NCBI GenBank assembly: GCA_041739875.1
Contig: JBGSNA010000011.1
Coordinates: 1-64,000, forward strand
DNA: 64,000 nt
From: JBBSJZ01 sp041739875
GTDB taxonomy: Bacteria > Planctomycetota > Planctomycetia > Pirellulales > Pirellulaceae
Direction: 5' to 3'
Part shown: positions 1 through 8,343 of the stretch, one piece after another
How the letters are laid out: each line of letters begins with the position of its first letter
Position numbering within the stretch: the stretch's first letter is position 1
Position numbers and translations under genes: made by a program
The notes under the pieces: model-generated
Told to the model about the DNA's origin: nothing
The model's input: the letters and a program-made list of their open reading frames with translations, nothing else
Databases searched by the model: none

Positions 1-1
1 C

Positions 2-184
2 GCACCGCTTGACGTCCATGATCCGATCCTTTGTCAACGACGACAACACGAGTTTCCGTTCATCGACGAAGTGCGAACCTCTCTCGCAAAACGTGTCGCA
101 CTGATCCCCTGGCAAAGCGAACCACCAACGGGACTCGAAGCCTTGCGGCGCATTGTTGATTCAAATTGTGAGGTCGGCAGTTAA
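2..184 (+). CDS. C-terminal fragment of a probable ArsA/GET3-type ATPase (5' end outside window)
   Basis: An open frame runs in from the left edge and stops at TAA 182-184, giving about 60 residues. The segment reads as a C..RR cluster, a helix with an EVR motif, then VALIPW and a P-x-GLEAL ending. That order resembles the end of arsenical-pump/TRC40-family (ArsA/GET3) ATPases, where a C-x2-RR region precedes a hydrophobic strand ending in P and a GLeAL helix. The nucleotide-binding core lies outside the window, so the family is inferred from a weak tail match only. It could instead be another P-loop ATPase. Confidence 0.4.
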   Translation, partial: APLDVHDPILCQRRQHEFPFIDEVRTSLAKRVALIPWQSEPPTGLEALRRIVDSNCEVGS

Positions 185-251
185 CATCGGCACAGATGTT
201 TTTGGCATAATGGGTTGGCGTGATTGGCTGCTGGACTATTTTTTCGCACTT

Positions 252-270
252 AACAGGCTGGCAGCCTGTT
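252..270. repeat. Perfect 8-bp-stem palindrome (REP-like)
   Basis: AACAGGCT-GGC-AGCCTGTT is an uninterrupted inverted repeat with a 3-nt loop. It lies between the stop of the ATPase fragment and the GH32-like gene. There is no T-run after it, so it is a poor intrinsic terminator. It could be a dispersed REP-like element; only one copy was noticed here. Confidence 0.55.
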
Positions 271-301
271 CTACGACGACGATTCAACTCACGATCAAAC
301 T

Positions 302-1894
302 ATGTTTGCAGAGACTAACGGCAGCAGGAAAACGATTGGCGATGTGGACATCTTGTTCCATGATGGCCTGTACCACTTGTTTCACCTCGTGCTGCCTAAT
401 CACGACTTCATCGCGCACGCCGTCAGCACCGATGCGCTGAATTGGCGGCGAGTCAATAATTCGCTCTTCATTGGCGATCCCGGTAGCTGGGACGACTTGA
501 TGTTGTGGACGATGCACGTTTCGCCCGTTCCGCATCACGTTGGCCGTTGGCGAATGTTTTACACTGGGCTGTCACGGCGGGATCAAGGCAAATTCCAACG
601 ACTTGGGATGGCGACCAGCGATGACTTGTTTCACTGGCAAAAGACGCCAGTCCATTGGGTCGACCATCGTGGCCCCAACGACCCAGAACGCGTGAAAGAG
701 GCACTGAGGCAAAGTCGGTCTAACGTTGCTGACAGCCGCAACTCGCTGTTTGAGGAAACGAGCTGCTTTCCATTAGAGCCTGATTCGCAGCACTATGAAG
801 CTTCACTGGAGGAAGGACGGCATTGGGTCAGCTTTCGTGATCCGTTTTACTATCACGACGGAAAGGACGGTTGGCTGCTAGCAGCAGGCCGCGTGAATAC
901 GGGACCGATCGTTCGTCGTGGCTGTGTTGCACTGATGAAGGAAGTCGAACCGAATCACTTCGTTGGTCAACCGGCTTTACATCATCCACGGCTGTACGAC
1001 GATGTTGAAGTACCCAATCTGATCGTGGTCGACGACGACCACTACTTGATCGGAAGCATCCGCGAAGACGCCAAGATTCGCTATTGGCATACCGATAAAA
1101 TCGGCAACCGCTGGCACAGTTATCACGACAACGTTTTACTCCCGCAAGGCAACTACGCTGGACGAGTGTGCCGCGACGACAAAGGGTGGCTGTTGTGGAA
1201 TTTCTATTCCATGAATCTGGCCGATCGCACCGCAGAAAACTTGATGCCACCGCCAAAACGATTGGTCAAGAACGATCGAGGGCTGCTGCGAGCGGTCACG
1301 TTTGAAGGCCTTGCTGATTACGTTCTCGAATCTGTTGATACAACGTGTGTTCACAGCCTGATCGATGATTTAGAAACGAACGTCCAGCAGTGCCAAGTCG
1401 ACGGAGGGCATTTGGAGTTGGCTTGCGAGAGTGGCTTTCAGGCCTTCGTATTTGATGGCACCTTGGAACACTTTCGATTCCAAGCAAAGCTCGATTTACT
1501 AGGACTCGGTAAGTGCGGTTTGGTATTTCGCATTGATGCAGAGAAACGCGACGGATATTACCTGTCGCTTGACTTGCTTAAAGGCGTTGCCCAGCTGCGG
1601 GCTTGGGGTACCGGGGCAGAGGGCAGCGGGGAGCACATGATGCAGTTTCGTTCATTGCAATCAGGTTTCTGGTACTCGAAAGTCCGCGGAGGAGCGTCCG
1701 TGCAATTGATCGCCTTTGGAAGCTACATCGAGCTGTCGATCAACGGACGCGTGGTGTTGTCTTTGGCGGACCAGCGTTTCGATAGCGGCAAGTTGGGAAT
1801 CTATCTTGAAACGGCGGAAGTGCGAGTGTCGGACATGCAACTTGACCGACTCGCCTCTCCAAGTCAAACCGACGAACACTTGGCGAGCGGCTAG
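302..1894 (+). CDS. GH32/GH68-like five-bladed beta-propeller glycosidase (sucrose/fructan-acting?)
   Basis: A 530-residue protein. The propeller part (about residues 10-330) has an N-terminal D-x-DILFHDGLYHLFH strand (D14 or D16 is the candidate nucleophile), an RDP triad at 179-181 as in clan GH-J enzymes, and VEVPNL at 235-240, where E236 sits like the acid/base Glu of the 'EC' motif. Residues about 385-515 form a beta-sandwich-like C-terminal domain, as in GH32. The classical WMNDPNG motif is not intact, so substrate is uncertain; sucrose or fructans are plausible given the sucrose operon at 7534-12485. No signal peptide is seen, suggesting a cytoplasmic enzyme. The start is the first ATG after an in-frame stop; no clear ribosome-binding site is visible. 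GH43-type activity is an alternative. Confidence 0.6.
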   Translation: MFAETNGSRKTIGDVDILFHDGLYHLFHLVLPNHDFIAHAVSTDALNWRRVNNSLFIGDPGSWDDLMLWTMHVSPVPHHVGRWRMFYTGLSRRDQGKFQRLGMATSDDLFHWQKTPVHWVDHRGPNDPERVKEALRQSRSNVADSRNSLFEETSCFPLEPDSQHYEASLEEGRHWVSFRDPFYYHDGKDGWLLAAGRVNTGPIVRRGCVALMKEVEPNHFVGQPALHHPRLYDDVEVPNLIVVDDDHYLIGSIREDAKIRYWHTDKIGNRWHSYHDNVLLPQGNYAGRVCRDDKGWLLWNFYSMNLADRTAENLMPPPKRLVKNDRGLLRAVTFEGLADYVLESVDTTCVHSLIDDLETNVQQCQVDGGHLELACESGFQAFVFDGTLEHFRFQAKLDLLGLGKCGLVFRIDAEKRDGYYLSLDLLKGVAQLRAWGTGAEGSGEHMMQFRSLQSGFWYSKVRGGASVQLIAFGSYIELSINGRVVLSLADQRFDSGKLGIYLETAEVRVSDMQLDRLASPSQTDEHLASG

Positions 1895-1927
1895 CTTCGC
1901 GATCGCCAGCCAGTAAACTTGCTTTGC

Positions 1928-3772
1928 TCACTTGTCTTGCGAGAAGATGAGCACGGTATACGGTGGCAAAGCCAAGCAGCCTCGTTGGGGTTGACCATCG
2001 TAGGGCTCGGTCATTGCTTCGATATCGTTGCTGGCAGCGGCAGTAAAGTCTTCGCTATAAGTTTTACGATCGCTGCTGAATCGGCGTTTCCAGATGCCTG
2101 CGGCGGGCAGGCCGAATTCATAGTGGTTGAAGTGGTGGTTAGAAAAGTTGGCGATGATGATGCAGTCGTCTTCGGGACCACCATCGGATGAACGTTTATA
2201 GGCGATGACCTTGCCATCATTGTTGACGTGAAAGACATCAATGTGCGGGCCGGTAAGGCCCCGAGTATTATTTTCTCGGTTGAGACGCAGGTGGATCAAT
2301 CGGGCAGTGAGCTTGATGATACCCGCGTGATCGTCTGCTTTTTCCCAATCGAGTTCGTCGGCGTCTTGAAACCAGCCGTCTTCGAGGAACTCTTGGCCTT
2401 GAAAAATCATCGGGATTCCAGGGGCGGTCAGCGTGAGGGCAAGTCCGAGCGTGGCTCGCTTCTGTGCGAACCAGCCGTCCGTATCGGCTTCATTCACTTC
2501 GCTGGGTACGCGTGATTTGCCGTTGGCCACTTCGTCATGTGATTCAGTGTATATGACTCGTTGAAATGCGTGGCCGTTGTACGCGTGGTAGAGCGCCTCT
2601 CGGACTTTATTCATGTCTCGGCTGGCGTCATCGAATTGCGTGATAACGTCGCGAATCGGGTGAACGAAATTGGCGTCCCATTGGGACGAGAATCCTGCTC
2701 CGCCTTCGATGACTGATTTGGTCAGATAGGGATTGTTCTGAAGGTCTTCAGCGATGGTGATAGCGGATGGCTTAACGCCGTGGATTTCGCGATTGAGCCA
2801 CTGCGTCAGTCCCCAGCCTTCGGGGATCTCGTGCTGGCCACTCGCATCAATACTGCGAATATAAAGCGTCATGTCATATCGCAGGCCGTCCACGCGGTAG
2901 TCTTGCAGCCACATCATCGCATTATCGCGGATGTATGTACGGACCTCACCTCGTCCATAGTCGGGACGAGTCTCACCCCACGGTGTGCTTGATCGGTGAT
3001 CGTTGTAAAAGTAGATGCCGCCCTTATCGTTTTCATTCCAGCCATCGAATTGCCAGAGGTCCAGGTCACTTGGGCCGAAGTGGTTGTAAACGACGTCCAG
3101 GATCACCGCAAAACCAGCCCTATGTGCTTCTCGCACAAATCGTTTAAAGCCATTCGGGCCACCGTAGCAAGATTCAATGGCGTAAGGATGTGCCGGGTTG
3201 TAGCCCCAGGAGAAGTCGCCAGCGAACTCCGCGACTGGCATGATCTGCAAAGCGTTTACACCGAGTTTTTTTAGGTGATTGAACTTCTTAATGAAACTAT
3301 CGAAAGTTCCGACTTCGTCGCCATCTCGGAAGAACGTCCCGATATGAGTTTCGTAGATAACCAACTCATTCCAAGCTGGCATTTCGAAGTGATCGTCTTG
3401 CCAATCGAAATTGGGCTCGTGGATGATACCGTTGCCGATGGAGTTGGTCACTTCGCGGACGCGTGGATCGATCCTTTGAAAGACGTTGTTGGCATTGATG
3501 AGTTCGTACTTGTATTCGTCGCCTGGCTTAGCACTTTCGATTGTGGTAAGCCAACAACCGCTGTCTTCGCGGACCATTGGGTTCGCATCCGATTTCCAAT
3601 CGTTAAAGTCACCAATCACACTGACACTTGATGCGTTGGGTGCCCAAACACGAAAGGCTACGCCACGCTCGACGTGAATCGGCCCCATGCCTTCAACTGG
3701 ACCGGATTGGCTCATTGACTCGGGTGCTAAGGAAACGGTGGGGTGATTCATGTTTTTGCTTGGTTTTGTCAC
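1928..3772 (-). CDS. glgB: GlgB-like 1,4-alpha-glucan branching enzyme (CBM48 + GH13)
   Basis: 614 residues. The CBM48 module (about 30-120) contains VAFRVWAPNA and GDFNDW. The GH13 catalytic barrel shows region I DVVYNH (226-231), region II with nucleophile D300 in DGLRYD, region III with acid E342 in AEDL and region IV SHDE (411-414), so all catalytic residues are present. A GH13 C-terminal beta domain closes the protein. It would move alpha-1,4 segments to alpha-1,6 branches in cytoplasmic glucan. The N-terminus is shorter than in the roughly 730-residue E. coli GlgB, matching the compact subtype. A TreZ or related GH13 role cannot be excluded by eye. It is last in a minus-strand block, 78 nt after the transglutaminase gene, and convergent with the GH32-like gene. 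Confidence 0.72.
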   Translation of the reverse strand: MTKPSKNMNHPTVSLAPESMSQSGPVEGMGPIHVERGVAFRVWAPNASSVSVIGDFNDWKSDANPMVREDSGCWLTTIESAKPGDEYKYELINANNVFQRIDPRVREVTNSIGNGIIHEPNFDWQDDHFEMPAWNELVIYETHIGTFFRDGDEVGTFDSFIKKFNHLKKLGVNALQIMPVAEFAGDFSWGYNPAHPYAIESCYGGPNGFKRFVREAHRAGFAVILDVVYNHFGPSDLDLWQFDGWNENDKGGIYFYNDHRSSTPWGETRPDYGRGEVRTYIRDNAMMWLQDYRVDGLRYDMTLYIRSIDASGQHEIPEGWGLTQWLNREIHGVKPSAITIAEDLQNNPYLTKSVIEGGAGFSSQWDANFVHPIRDVITQFDDASRDMNKVREALYHAYNGHAFQRVIYTESHDEVANGKSRVPSEVNEADTDGWFAQKRATLGLALTLTAPGIPMIFQGQEFLEDGWFQDADELDWEKADDHAGIIKLTARLIHLRLNRENNTRGLTGPHIDVFHVNNDGKVIAYKRSSDGGPEDDCIIIANFSNHHFNHYEFGLPAAGIWKRRFSSDRKTYSEDFTAAASNDIEAMTEPYDGQPQRGCLALPPYTVLIFSQDK

Positions 3773-3850
3773 GATCGGAAGGATTCACGTACGCACAAAT
3801 CGCTAGTTTGTGAGCATCTTTTCTTTATCTGAACGACTTGCCGTTCGTCG

Positions 3851-4696
3851 CTATGTCGCCGAACTGACGGCGGTTTGGACGTTGTCGGGTACAGAGAATT
3901 GATTGTCGGTTTGTAGGTCGTTGGCCCAGACCTCCATGCCGGTGTTTTGCGCGTCGCCGCGGAGCGTGGCAAACGCAACGTCGGCGGCGTCCCGACCGGT
4001 GCCGATGCGGACGAATCCGCCAACTGGAGCCAACCGAGTTGCGTCAAACAAGAACCAGCGTCCGTCGAGGTAGGCCTCAAAGAACCCATGAAAGTCAGGT
4101 GGTTGTAAGGCAACGGCATATCCTGAGACATAGCGGGCGGGAATTCCCATGGCCCGACAAAGACTAATTGCGACGTGCGCGTAGTCACGGCAAACGCCGG
4201 TGCGTTGCAAAAGCACATCGCAAGCCGTTGTCGTGGGGCCAGTGCTTCCAGGCGTGTATGTCAAATGGTCAAAGGTCCAATTACAGATCGCGGTCACGCG
4301 GGAATAACCTCTGAGGAGACTGCCAAACTCCTCCGCAGCAAAGCGAAACAGCTTGTCGGATTCGCAGTACCGGCTCGGATTCAGATACGCCAAAACCTCG
4401 CCTGGTAAGTTTTCATAGTCGACTTCTCCAACGTCGGTCGCATCCACTTCTTCAAGATGCAAATCCACTCTCGCTTGATAGCGGATCGTTAACTCGCCGG
4501 GCATCGCATTGAGTCGCAGAAGTCGATTGCCGAGCGGCCCAACCGCGCAGTCTTCTACTTTATGAAATGGAGAGACTTCCACACTCTCATTCGTTGCGGA
4601 TTGATGATCATTCAGCGCGACCGAAATGTTTAGTAAAAAGGTCGTGGGTGACATGACGGTGTAGTGGAGTTGGCTGCCAACTTGAATCTGTTTCAT
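3851..4696 (-). CDS. Transglutaminase-like cysteine protease family protein
   Basis: 281 residues from the ATG at 4696. The frame is open further upstream but would overlap the preceding gene, and the protein from this ATG (MKQIQVG) starts directly on the family's N-terminal beta domain. The papain-like triad is complete: C169 in GVCRDYAH, H203 in DFHGFFEAYL and D218 in LFDATRLAP. The N-terminal 120 residues resemble the bacterial transglutaminase N domain. No signal peptide is present, so a cytoplasmic location is likely. Members are thought to be proteases or protein-modifying enzymes; the substrate is unknown. It follows the response regulator gene by 40 nt. Confidence 0.8.
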   Translation of the reverse strand: MKQIQVGSQLHYTVMSPTTFLLNISVALNDHQSATNESVEVSPFHKVEDCAVGPLGNRLLRLNAMPGELTIRYQARVDLHLEEVDATDVGEVDYENLPGEVLAYLNPSRYCESDKLFRFAAEEFGSLLRGYSRVTAICNWTFDHLTYTPGSTGPTTTACDVLLQRTGVCRDYAHVAISLCRAMGIPARYVSGYAVALQPPDFHGFFEAYLDGRWFLFDATRLAPVGGFVRIGTGRDAADVAFATLRGDAQNTGMEVWANDLQTDNQFSVPDNVQTAVSSAT

Positions 4697-4736
4697 CGAA
4701 ATACTTCGGTGGTGAAGGTGGTTTTGATTTGGTTCG

Positions 4737-5132
4737 TTAAGGTGCGACGGTTTGGCAAGCAGATGTGGAGTCACCAACTAGTTCGCTGATCTGGCGAACT
4801 AGTTTGTCGAAATCAACCGGTTTGGCGTGAAATGCGTTGCAGCCAGCCGCAACGGCTCGAGCTTGATCACCTGGTAAAGCATAGGCAGTCAGCGCAATGA
4901 CGGGTGTTCGTTTCGCTGGGTCAGCAGCACGAATCTGCATGGTCGCCTCGTAGCCATCGAGTTCGGGCATGTTGACATCCATTAGTATGAGCGACGGCAA
5001 CGACTGTGCGGCAACAAGCACGGCCTCGAGACCGTTCTTGGCCGTCAGCACCGCGAAACCACGCTTCCGCAAATGGCGGACCATCATTTCGCGGATGTCT
5101 TCATTGTCGTCGACGAGGAGGATCGTAGTCAT
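4737..5132 (-). CDS. Single-domain response regulator (CheY-like receiver)
   Basis: 131 residues consisting only of a receiver domain. The acidic pair is D8-D9 (LLVDDN), the phospho-acceptor D52 (LILMDVNMPELDG), the switch T82 (ALTAY) and the invariant K104 (HAKPVD). The ATG at 5132 is chosen because it begins one residue before the usual first strand; the longer reading overlaps the upstream gene. There is no output domain, so it must act through a partner or in a phosphorelay, but no histidine kinase is visible nearby. It lies between the AI-2E-type transporter and the transglutaminase in a co-directional block. Confidence 0.88.
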   Translation of the reverse strand: MTTILLVDDNEDIREMMVRHLRKRGFAVLTAKNGLEAVLVAAQSLPSLILMDVNMPELDGYEATMQIRAADPAKRTPVIALTAYALPGDQARAVAAGCNAFHAKPVDFDKLVRQISELVGDSTSACQTVAP

Positions 5133-5187
5133 GGTTAGTTTGCAAAATTTGGGTGTAATGCCATTCGCAGTGAGCTTTTGGCTACGT

Positions 5188-7122
5188 TTAAGCTTCAACC
5201 AAGGGTTCGGGTTGTTGGTTTGATACGGCGGTGACGCTTGCGCGGCGCCTTAACATGGATTCAATCTTGGATCGAGTTTGTGAGTAAGACGTTGTCACGA
5301 ATGATGCACCTGACTTGCGAAATTTGATGAACAGTCTGTCAAAGCTCTTGAACTTGCCGAGACAACAAATCAAGACGGGGCCAGCGTAGCCTTGGCTGCG
5401 TATGGACTTGCAAAGGTATCGGGCTTGAGCAAAACCGCCTTTAGGCAGGACCACAATGACGACGACGGCTGGGTCCCGATTCACAATTCTCCGGCCAATG
5501 TCATCAGGCAGTAAGTCGTCTTCCATGCTCTCGAGAACAAAGTGCTTGCGTCCTCCAAGGCGAAGCAGATTCAGGATTAACGTTTCGCTGAAATGGTGCG
5601 ATGCGCAGCCGATGACGGTTGGCAAGTTGGGTAAATCGACGCTCGCGTGGTCTTCTCCCGAGTCAACGCCATCATACAGTTCTGAAATCAAGCCGCCTGA
5701 CATTGCAAAGAGACGATTGGCATCTGAATCGGAAAGATGGTCGGCATCGTGATCCATTCGAATTCGCTTCAGCACGGGCACGAGCACTCTGTCGCAGGTC
5801 GCGTCGAGGTGGTACTCATCCACATGCTGTCGGAGCATTTCGCTGGCACGGTGTTCATCGCTGGCAAGCATCCTTTGATACAACCGCATCGACGGCCTGA
5901 CCACTACCTCTTCACCAAGTAGAGTCGCGAGGATTTTGAAGCGAGGTACATAACGCCCAAGCACCACCAAGCAAACCGTCAATGGTGTTGACAAAAGTAA
6001 ACCAACAGGTCCCCATAACCATCCCCAGAAAACGGCTGCAACGATCACGGCGACTGCCGATATGCCTGTGCTGGTGCCGTAAAGCCACGGCTCCAGGACG
6101 TTGTTGCTGAGTAATTCCATCGTGATGATGAGCGTTAGCACCGCTAGAAATACGCTATAGCCAGGGAATACTGACAGTGCGATCACGAGTGGGAAAATGG
6201 CGGAAACGGTTGGACCAATGTATGGCACAAAACGCAAACAAGTCGCCAAAACACCCCAAAGAATCACGTTTGGGAACGAGCCGTTGTCGGTCATTGCGCC
6301 ACCAATTAGAGAGAGTCCAATGGTTAGAACAAAACCATACGAAGTGTTAACGATTGTTTGGGCAATCAAATAGCGACTGATTCGACCAGCGGCTTCGTCG
6401 AGTGCTTCGGTCGTGGTGACGTAGTTGCCGTGGCTGACGACTGCGATAATGCGATCTCGCAAATCCTCTCGGTGGATTAACATGAATAATGCAAAAACAC
6501 TGACAAGCCCAGCCGTCGCGAGTGGGCTCAGCACCGTGCCCGCTGTCGTGGCCCAAGACGCCAGAGGCAAGTCATCCTTGACTTGTTGAACGTAGAGCGG
6601 CGACTTCGCGGATGCTCCGTCGTTGGGTTGAGCGGTTTCTTTTTCTCCGCTCGCCGGCAGCAACTTGGAGGTCCATTCTTGCCAGCTCGATTTCGGTTCT
6701 GGACTGGCAGTTGGGGTTTCAGCACCTTCCTCCATTGCCGTGGACATTTCTTGGGCAAGTTTATCAAGTGATCCGCCGACTCCTGTTGTCATCCCTGCAA
6801 AGCTCTTTGCTTTGGCAACTAGCTCGTCCCTGTGCTCTGGTAGGTCTCCGACCATCGCGGTCAATTCCCGACCAATTAAGGTGAAGCCGCCAGCCAGCAA
6901 GATGAATGCGAATGCCGCCGTCGAGACCACTGCGACGACGTTGGGAACCTTCAATCGCTCAAGACGATTCACGATGGGACTGAGCAAGAATGACAGCAGA
7001 AGACCGAGCGCCAACGGAATGAACACGTCGCGGGCAAAGAATAATGCGGTCACGCTCAACACGACGGCTAAAAGTTGAGCCACCGCAGAAATGGTCGCAA
7101 GTTCGGTTTTGGGTCGTGCCAT
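5188..7122 (-). CDS. AI-2E/PerM-family membrane protein with extra soluble C-terminal domain
   Basis: 644 residues. Residues about 1-410 carry the AI-2E/PerM pattern: two N-terminal helices, a third at about 60-85, a long polar stretch (about 95-190), then further helices including RFVPYIGPT and NNVLEPWLYG and the closing LLLSTPLTVCLVVLGRYV, all family hallmarks. The polar insert is low-complexity and rich in E, P, S and T. After the usual end, about 200 residues (about 430-630) form an alpha/beta fold with alternating strands (VIGCASHHF, VVVIVVLPKGG, PVLICCLG). This resembles a cobalamin-binding or receiver-like Rossmann domain, but with no DxHxxG motif. Family members export small molecules or act as antiporters; the substrate is unknown. 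It is first in a block with the receiver protein. Confidence 0.8.
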   Translation of the reverse strand: MARPKTELATISAVAQLLAVVLSVTALFFARDVFIPLALGLLLSFLLSPIVNRLERLKVPNVVAVVSTAAFAFILLAGGFTLIGRELTAMVGDLPEHRDELVAKAKSFAGMTTGVGGSLDKLAQEMSTAMEEGAETPTASPEPKSSWQEWTSKLLPASGEKETAQPNDGASAKSPLYVQQVKDDLPLASWATTAGTVLSPLATAGLVSVFALFMLIHREDLRDRIIAVVSHGNYVTTTEALDEAAGRISRYLIAQTIVNTSYGFVLTIGLSLIGGAMTDNGSFPNVILWGVLATCLRFVPYIGPTVSAIFPLVIALSVFPGYSVFLAVLTLIITMELLSNNVLEPWLYGTSTGISAVAVIVAAVFWGWLWGPVGLLLSTPLTVCLVVLGRYVPRFKILATLLGEEVVVRPSMRLYQRMLASDEHRASEMLRQHVDEYHLDATCDRVLVPVLKRIRMDHDADHLSDSDANRLFAMSGGLISELYDGVDSGEDHASVDLPNLPTVIGCASHHFSETLILNLLRLGGRKHFVLESMEDDLLPDDIGRRIVNRDPAVVVIVVLPKGGFAQARYLCKSIRSQGYAGPVLICCLGKFKSFDRLFIKFRKSGASFVTTSYSQTRSKIESMLRRRASVTAVSNQQPEPLVEA

Positions 7123-7533
7123 TCAAGCCTTCGTCTGTCTGAAGAGAGGTCGTAACCACGCGCGTCAAGCTTGTGAACGTTCGTCGATCGAGTTGAAACA
7201 CGTTGACCGAGCAGCCTCGCTAGTGCCTAACTCCCTAGTGCCTAAACTGAAACTAGTGCTTTGTCAGAAACCAGTGCTCAAGTGAAAGCGTGCTTGTTGA
7301 GATCGTCTTTGCGAGATAACTCTGACTCATTCCACACAAAGCCGCTGCTTACGCAATTGCCGTGCCACGGTGCGTGTAACAGCTTGCGAATTGCGGTTCG
7401 AGTGAGTGCCCTCAGGAGAATCACCGCGATCGGAATCGATTCAAGTCGTGGCTATTCTTGTCGCCGAACGAGTTCTGGCTGCAGTTCGAGTCGCATTCGA
7501 CTACACAAATCCCAACTGATCGTCGCACGTTTG
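7123..7533. other. Intergenic region with 15-bp direct repeats; no gene seen
   Basis: 411 nt between the AI-2E-type gene (start at 7122) and the end of the sucrose phosphatase gene. It must hold the promoter of the 7122-1928 block. CTAGTGCCTAA occurs at 7220-7230 and 7235-7245 (period 15), with a partial third copy CTAGTGCT at 7253-7260. Open frames here are short and look non-coding. Confidence 0.6.
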
Positions 7534-8343
7534 TTACGATTTCAGGAAATGTCTGAGTCCCTCGAGCACGCCGCTCGTCGCGTGAGCCCGACAGAGGATC
7601 AATCGGTCACTCCAGTCATTGATTCTGTGGACACGCCTAACTTGATCGACGACGGAACTCTCCGCGTTTCCGACGACAATACTTCGATATCCTGCAGTTA
7701 GCGCTGCAACGTCGTTTCCAGAATCGCCCGCGAAGAGAATGCTTTCGTGGTCGCTTTGCGTATAAGCGGCCCACCAGCGGAGTGCGTATGCTTTGGATAC
7801 GCCAGCAGGCAACAGATCGATAAGTCCAATACCGGTGAATGGATCGATACTGGAAATGATGCGGTACGGCAAGCTCGTGAGCTTCAATCCTTGACTTAGC
7901 TTTCGGACTGCTCCGTCAACCATGTTGGCATCACAGTAATAGCTGATTTTAAATTGCGTTTGCCTCTCGGATTCCTGTAGCTTCAAGTCCACAAGTTCGC
8001 TGATCTGCTGTACAACAGCATCACGAGAATGATCACCGACAATGTCAAACAATTGCTGTGTGTATGCACCCAATGCCTTGTACGCGCCGGAGTCGTTGAT
8101 GTGATAGATCGAAGCGCCCACGTCACAGATTAACCAGGGAGGCGAGGGGAGTTCGGAGGAGCGTATCGCCTCCAAAACCAATTCCAGATGCCGCCCCGTC
8201 ACATACATCAAAGTGATGTTGTTTTTATCTAGCTCCGCTTGGATCGCATGCAAGTCCTTCCGGTTTTGCGGATTACTCGCCATCGGAATGAAGGTTCCAT
8301 CCATGTCGGTAGCGAGCACACTCGCTTTGATTCGTTCAGACAC
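7534..8343 (-). CDS. Sucrose-phosphate phosphatase-like HAD hydrolase
   Basis: 269 residues. HAD motif I is D13-M-D15-G-T, motif II is at VTGRH (48-52), the motif III lysine is probably K184 (GVSKAYALRWW) and motif IV is GDSGND (206-211), so all catalytic groups are present. The C2B-type cap between motifs II and III (about 90-180) matches the sucrose-phosphatase/Cof branch. It would dephosphorylate sucrose-6-phosphate made by the synthase encoded upstream. The start codon lies 8 nt inside the end of the amylosucrase gene, indicating translational coupling. The neighbourhood supports sucrose phosphate over glucosylglycerol- or mannosylglycerate-phosphate. Confidence 0.78.
   Translation of the reverse strand: MSERIKASVLATDMDGTFIPMASNPQNRKDLHAIQAELDKNNITLMYVTGRHLELVLEAIRSSELPSPPWLICDVGASIYHINDSGAYKALGAYTQQLFDIVGDHSRDAVVQQISELVDLKLQESERQTQFKISYYCDANMVDGAVRKLSQGLKLTSLPYRIISSIDPFTGIGLIDLLPAGVSKAYALRWWAAYTQSDHESILFAGDSGNDVAALTAGYRSIVVGNAESSVVDQVRRVHRINDWSDRLILCRAHATSGVLEGLRHFLKS

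Noticed and set aside
3769..4218. 149-residue open frame opposite in phase to the transglutaminase
   Set aside because: Lies wholly within the transglutaminase region with no domain; that gene has an intact catalytic triad.
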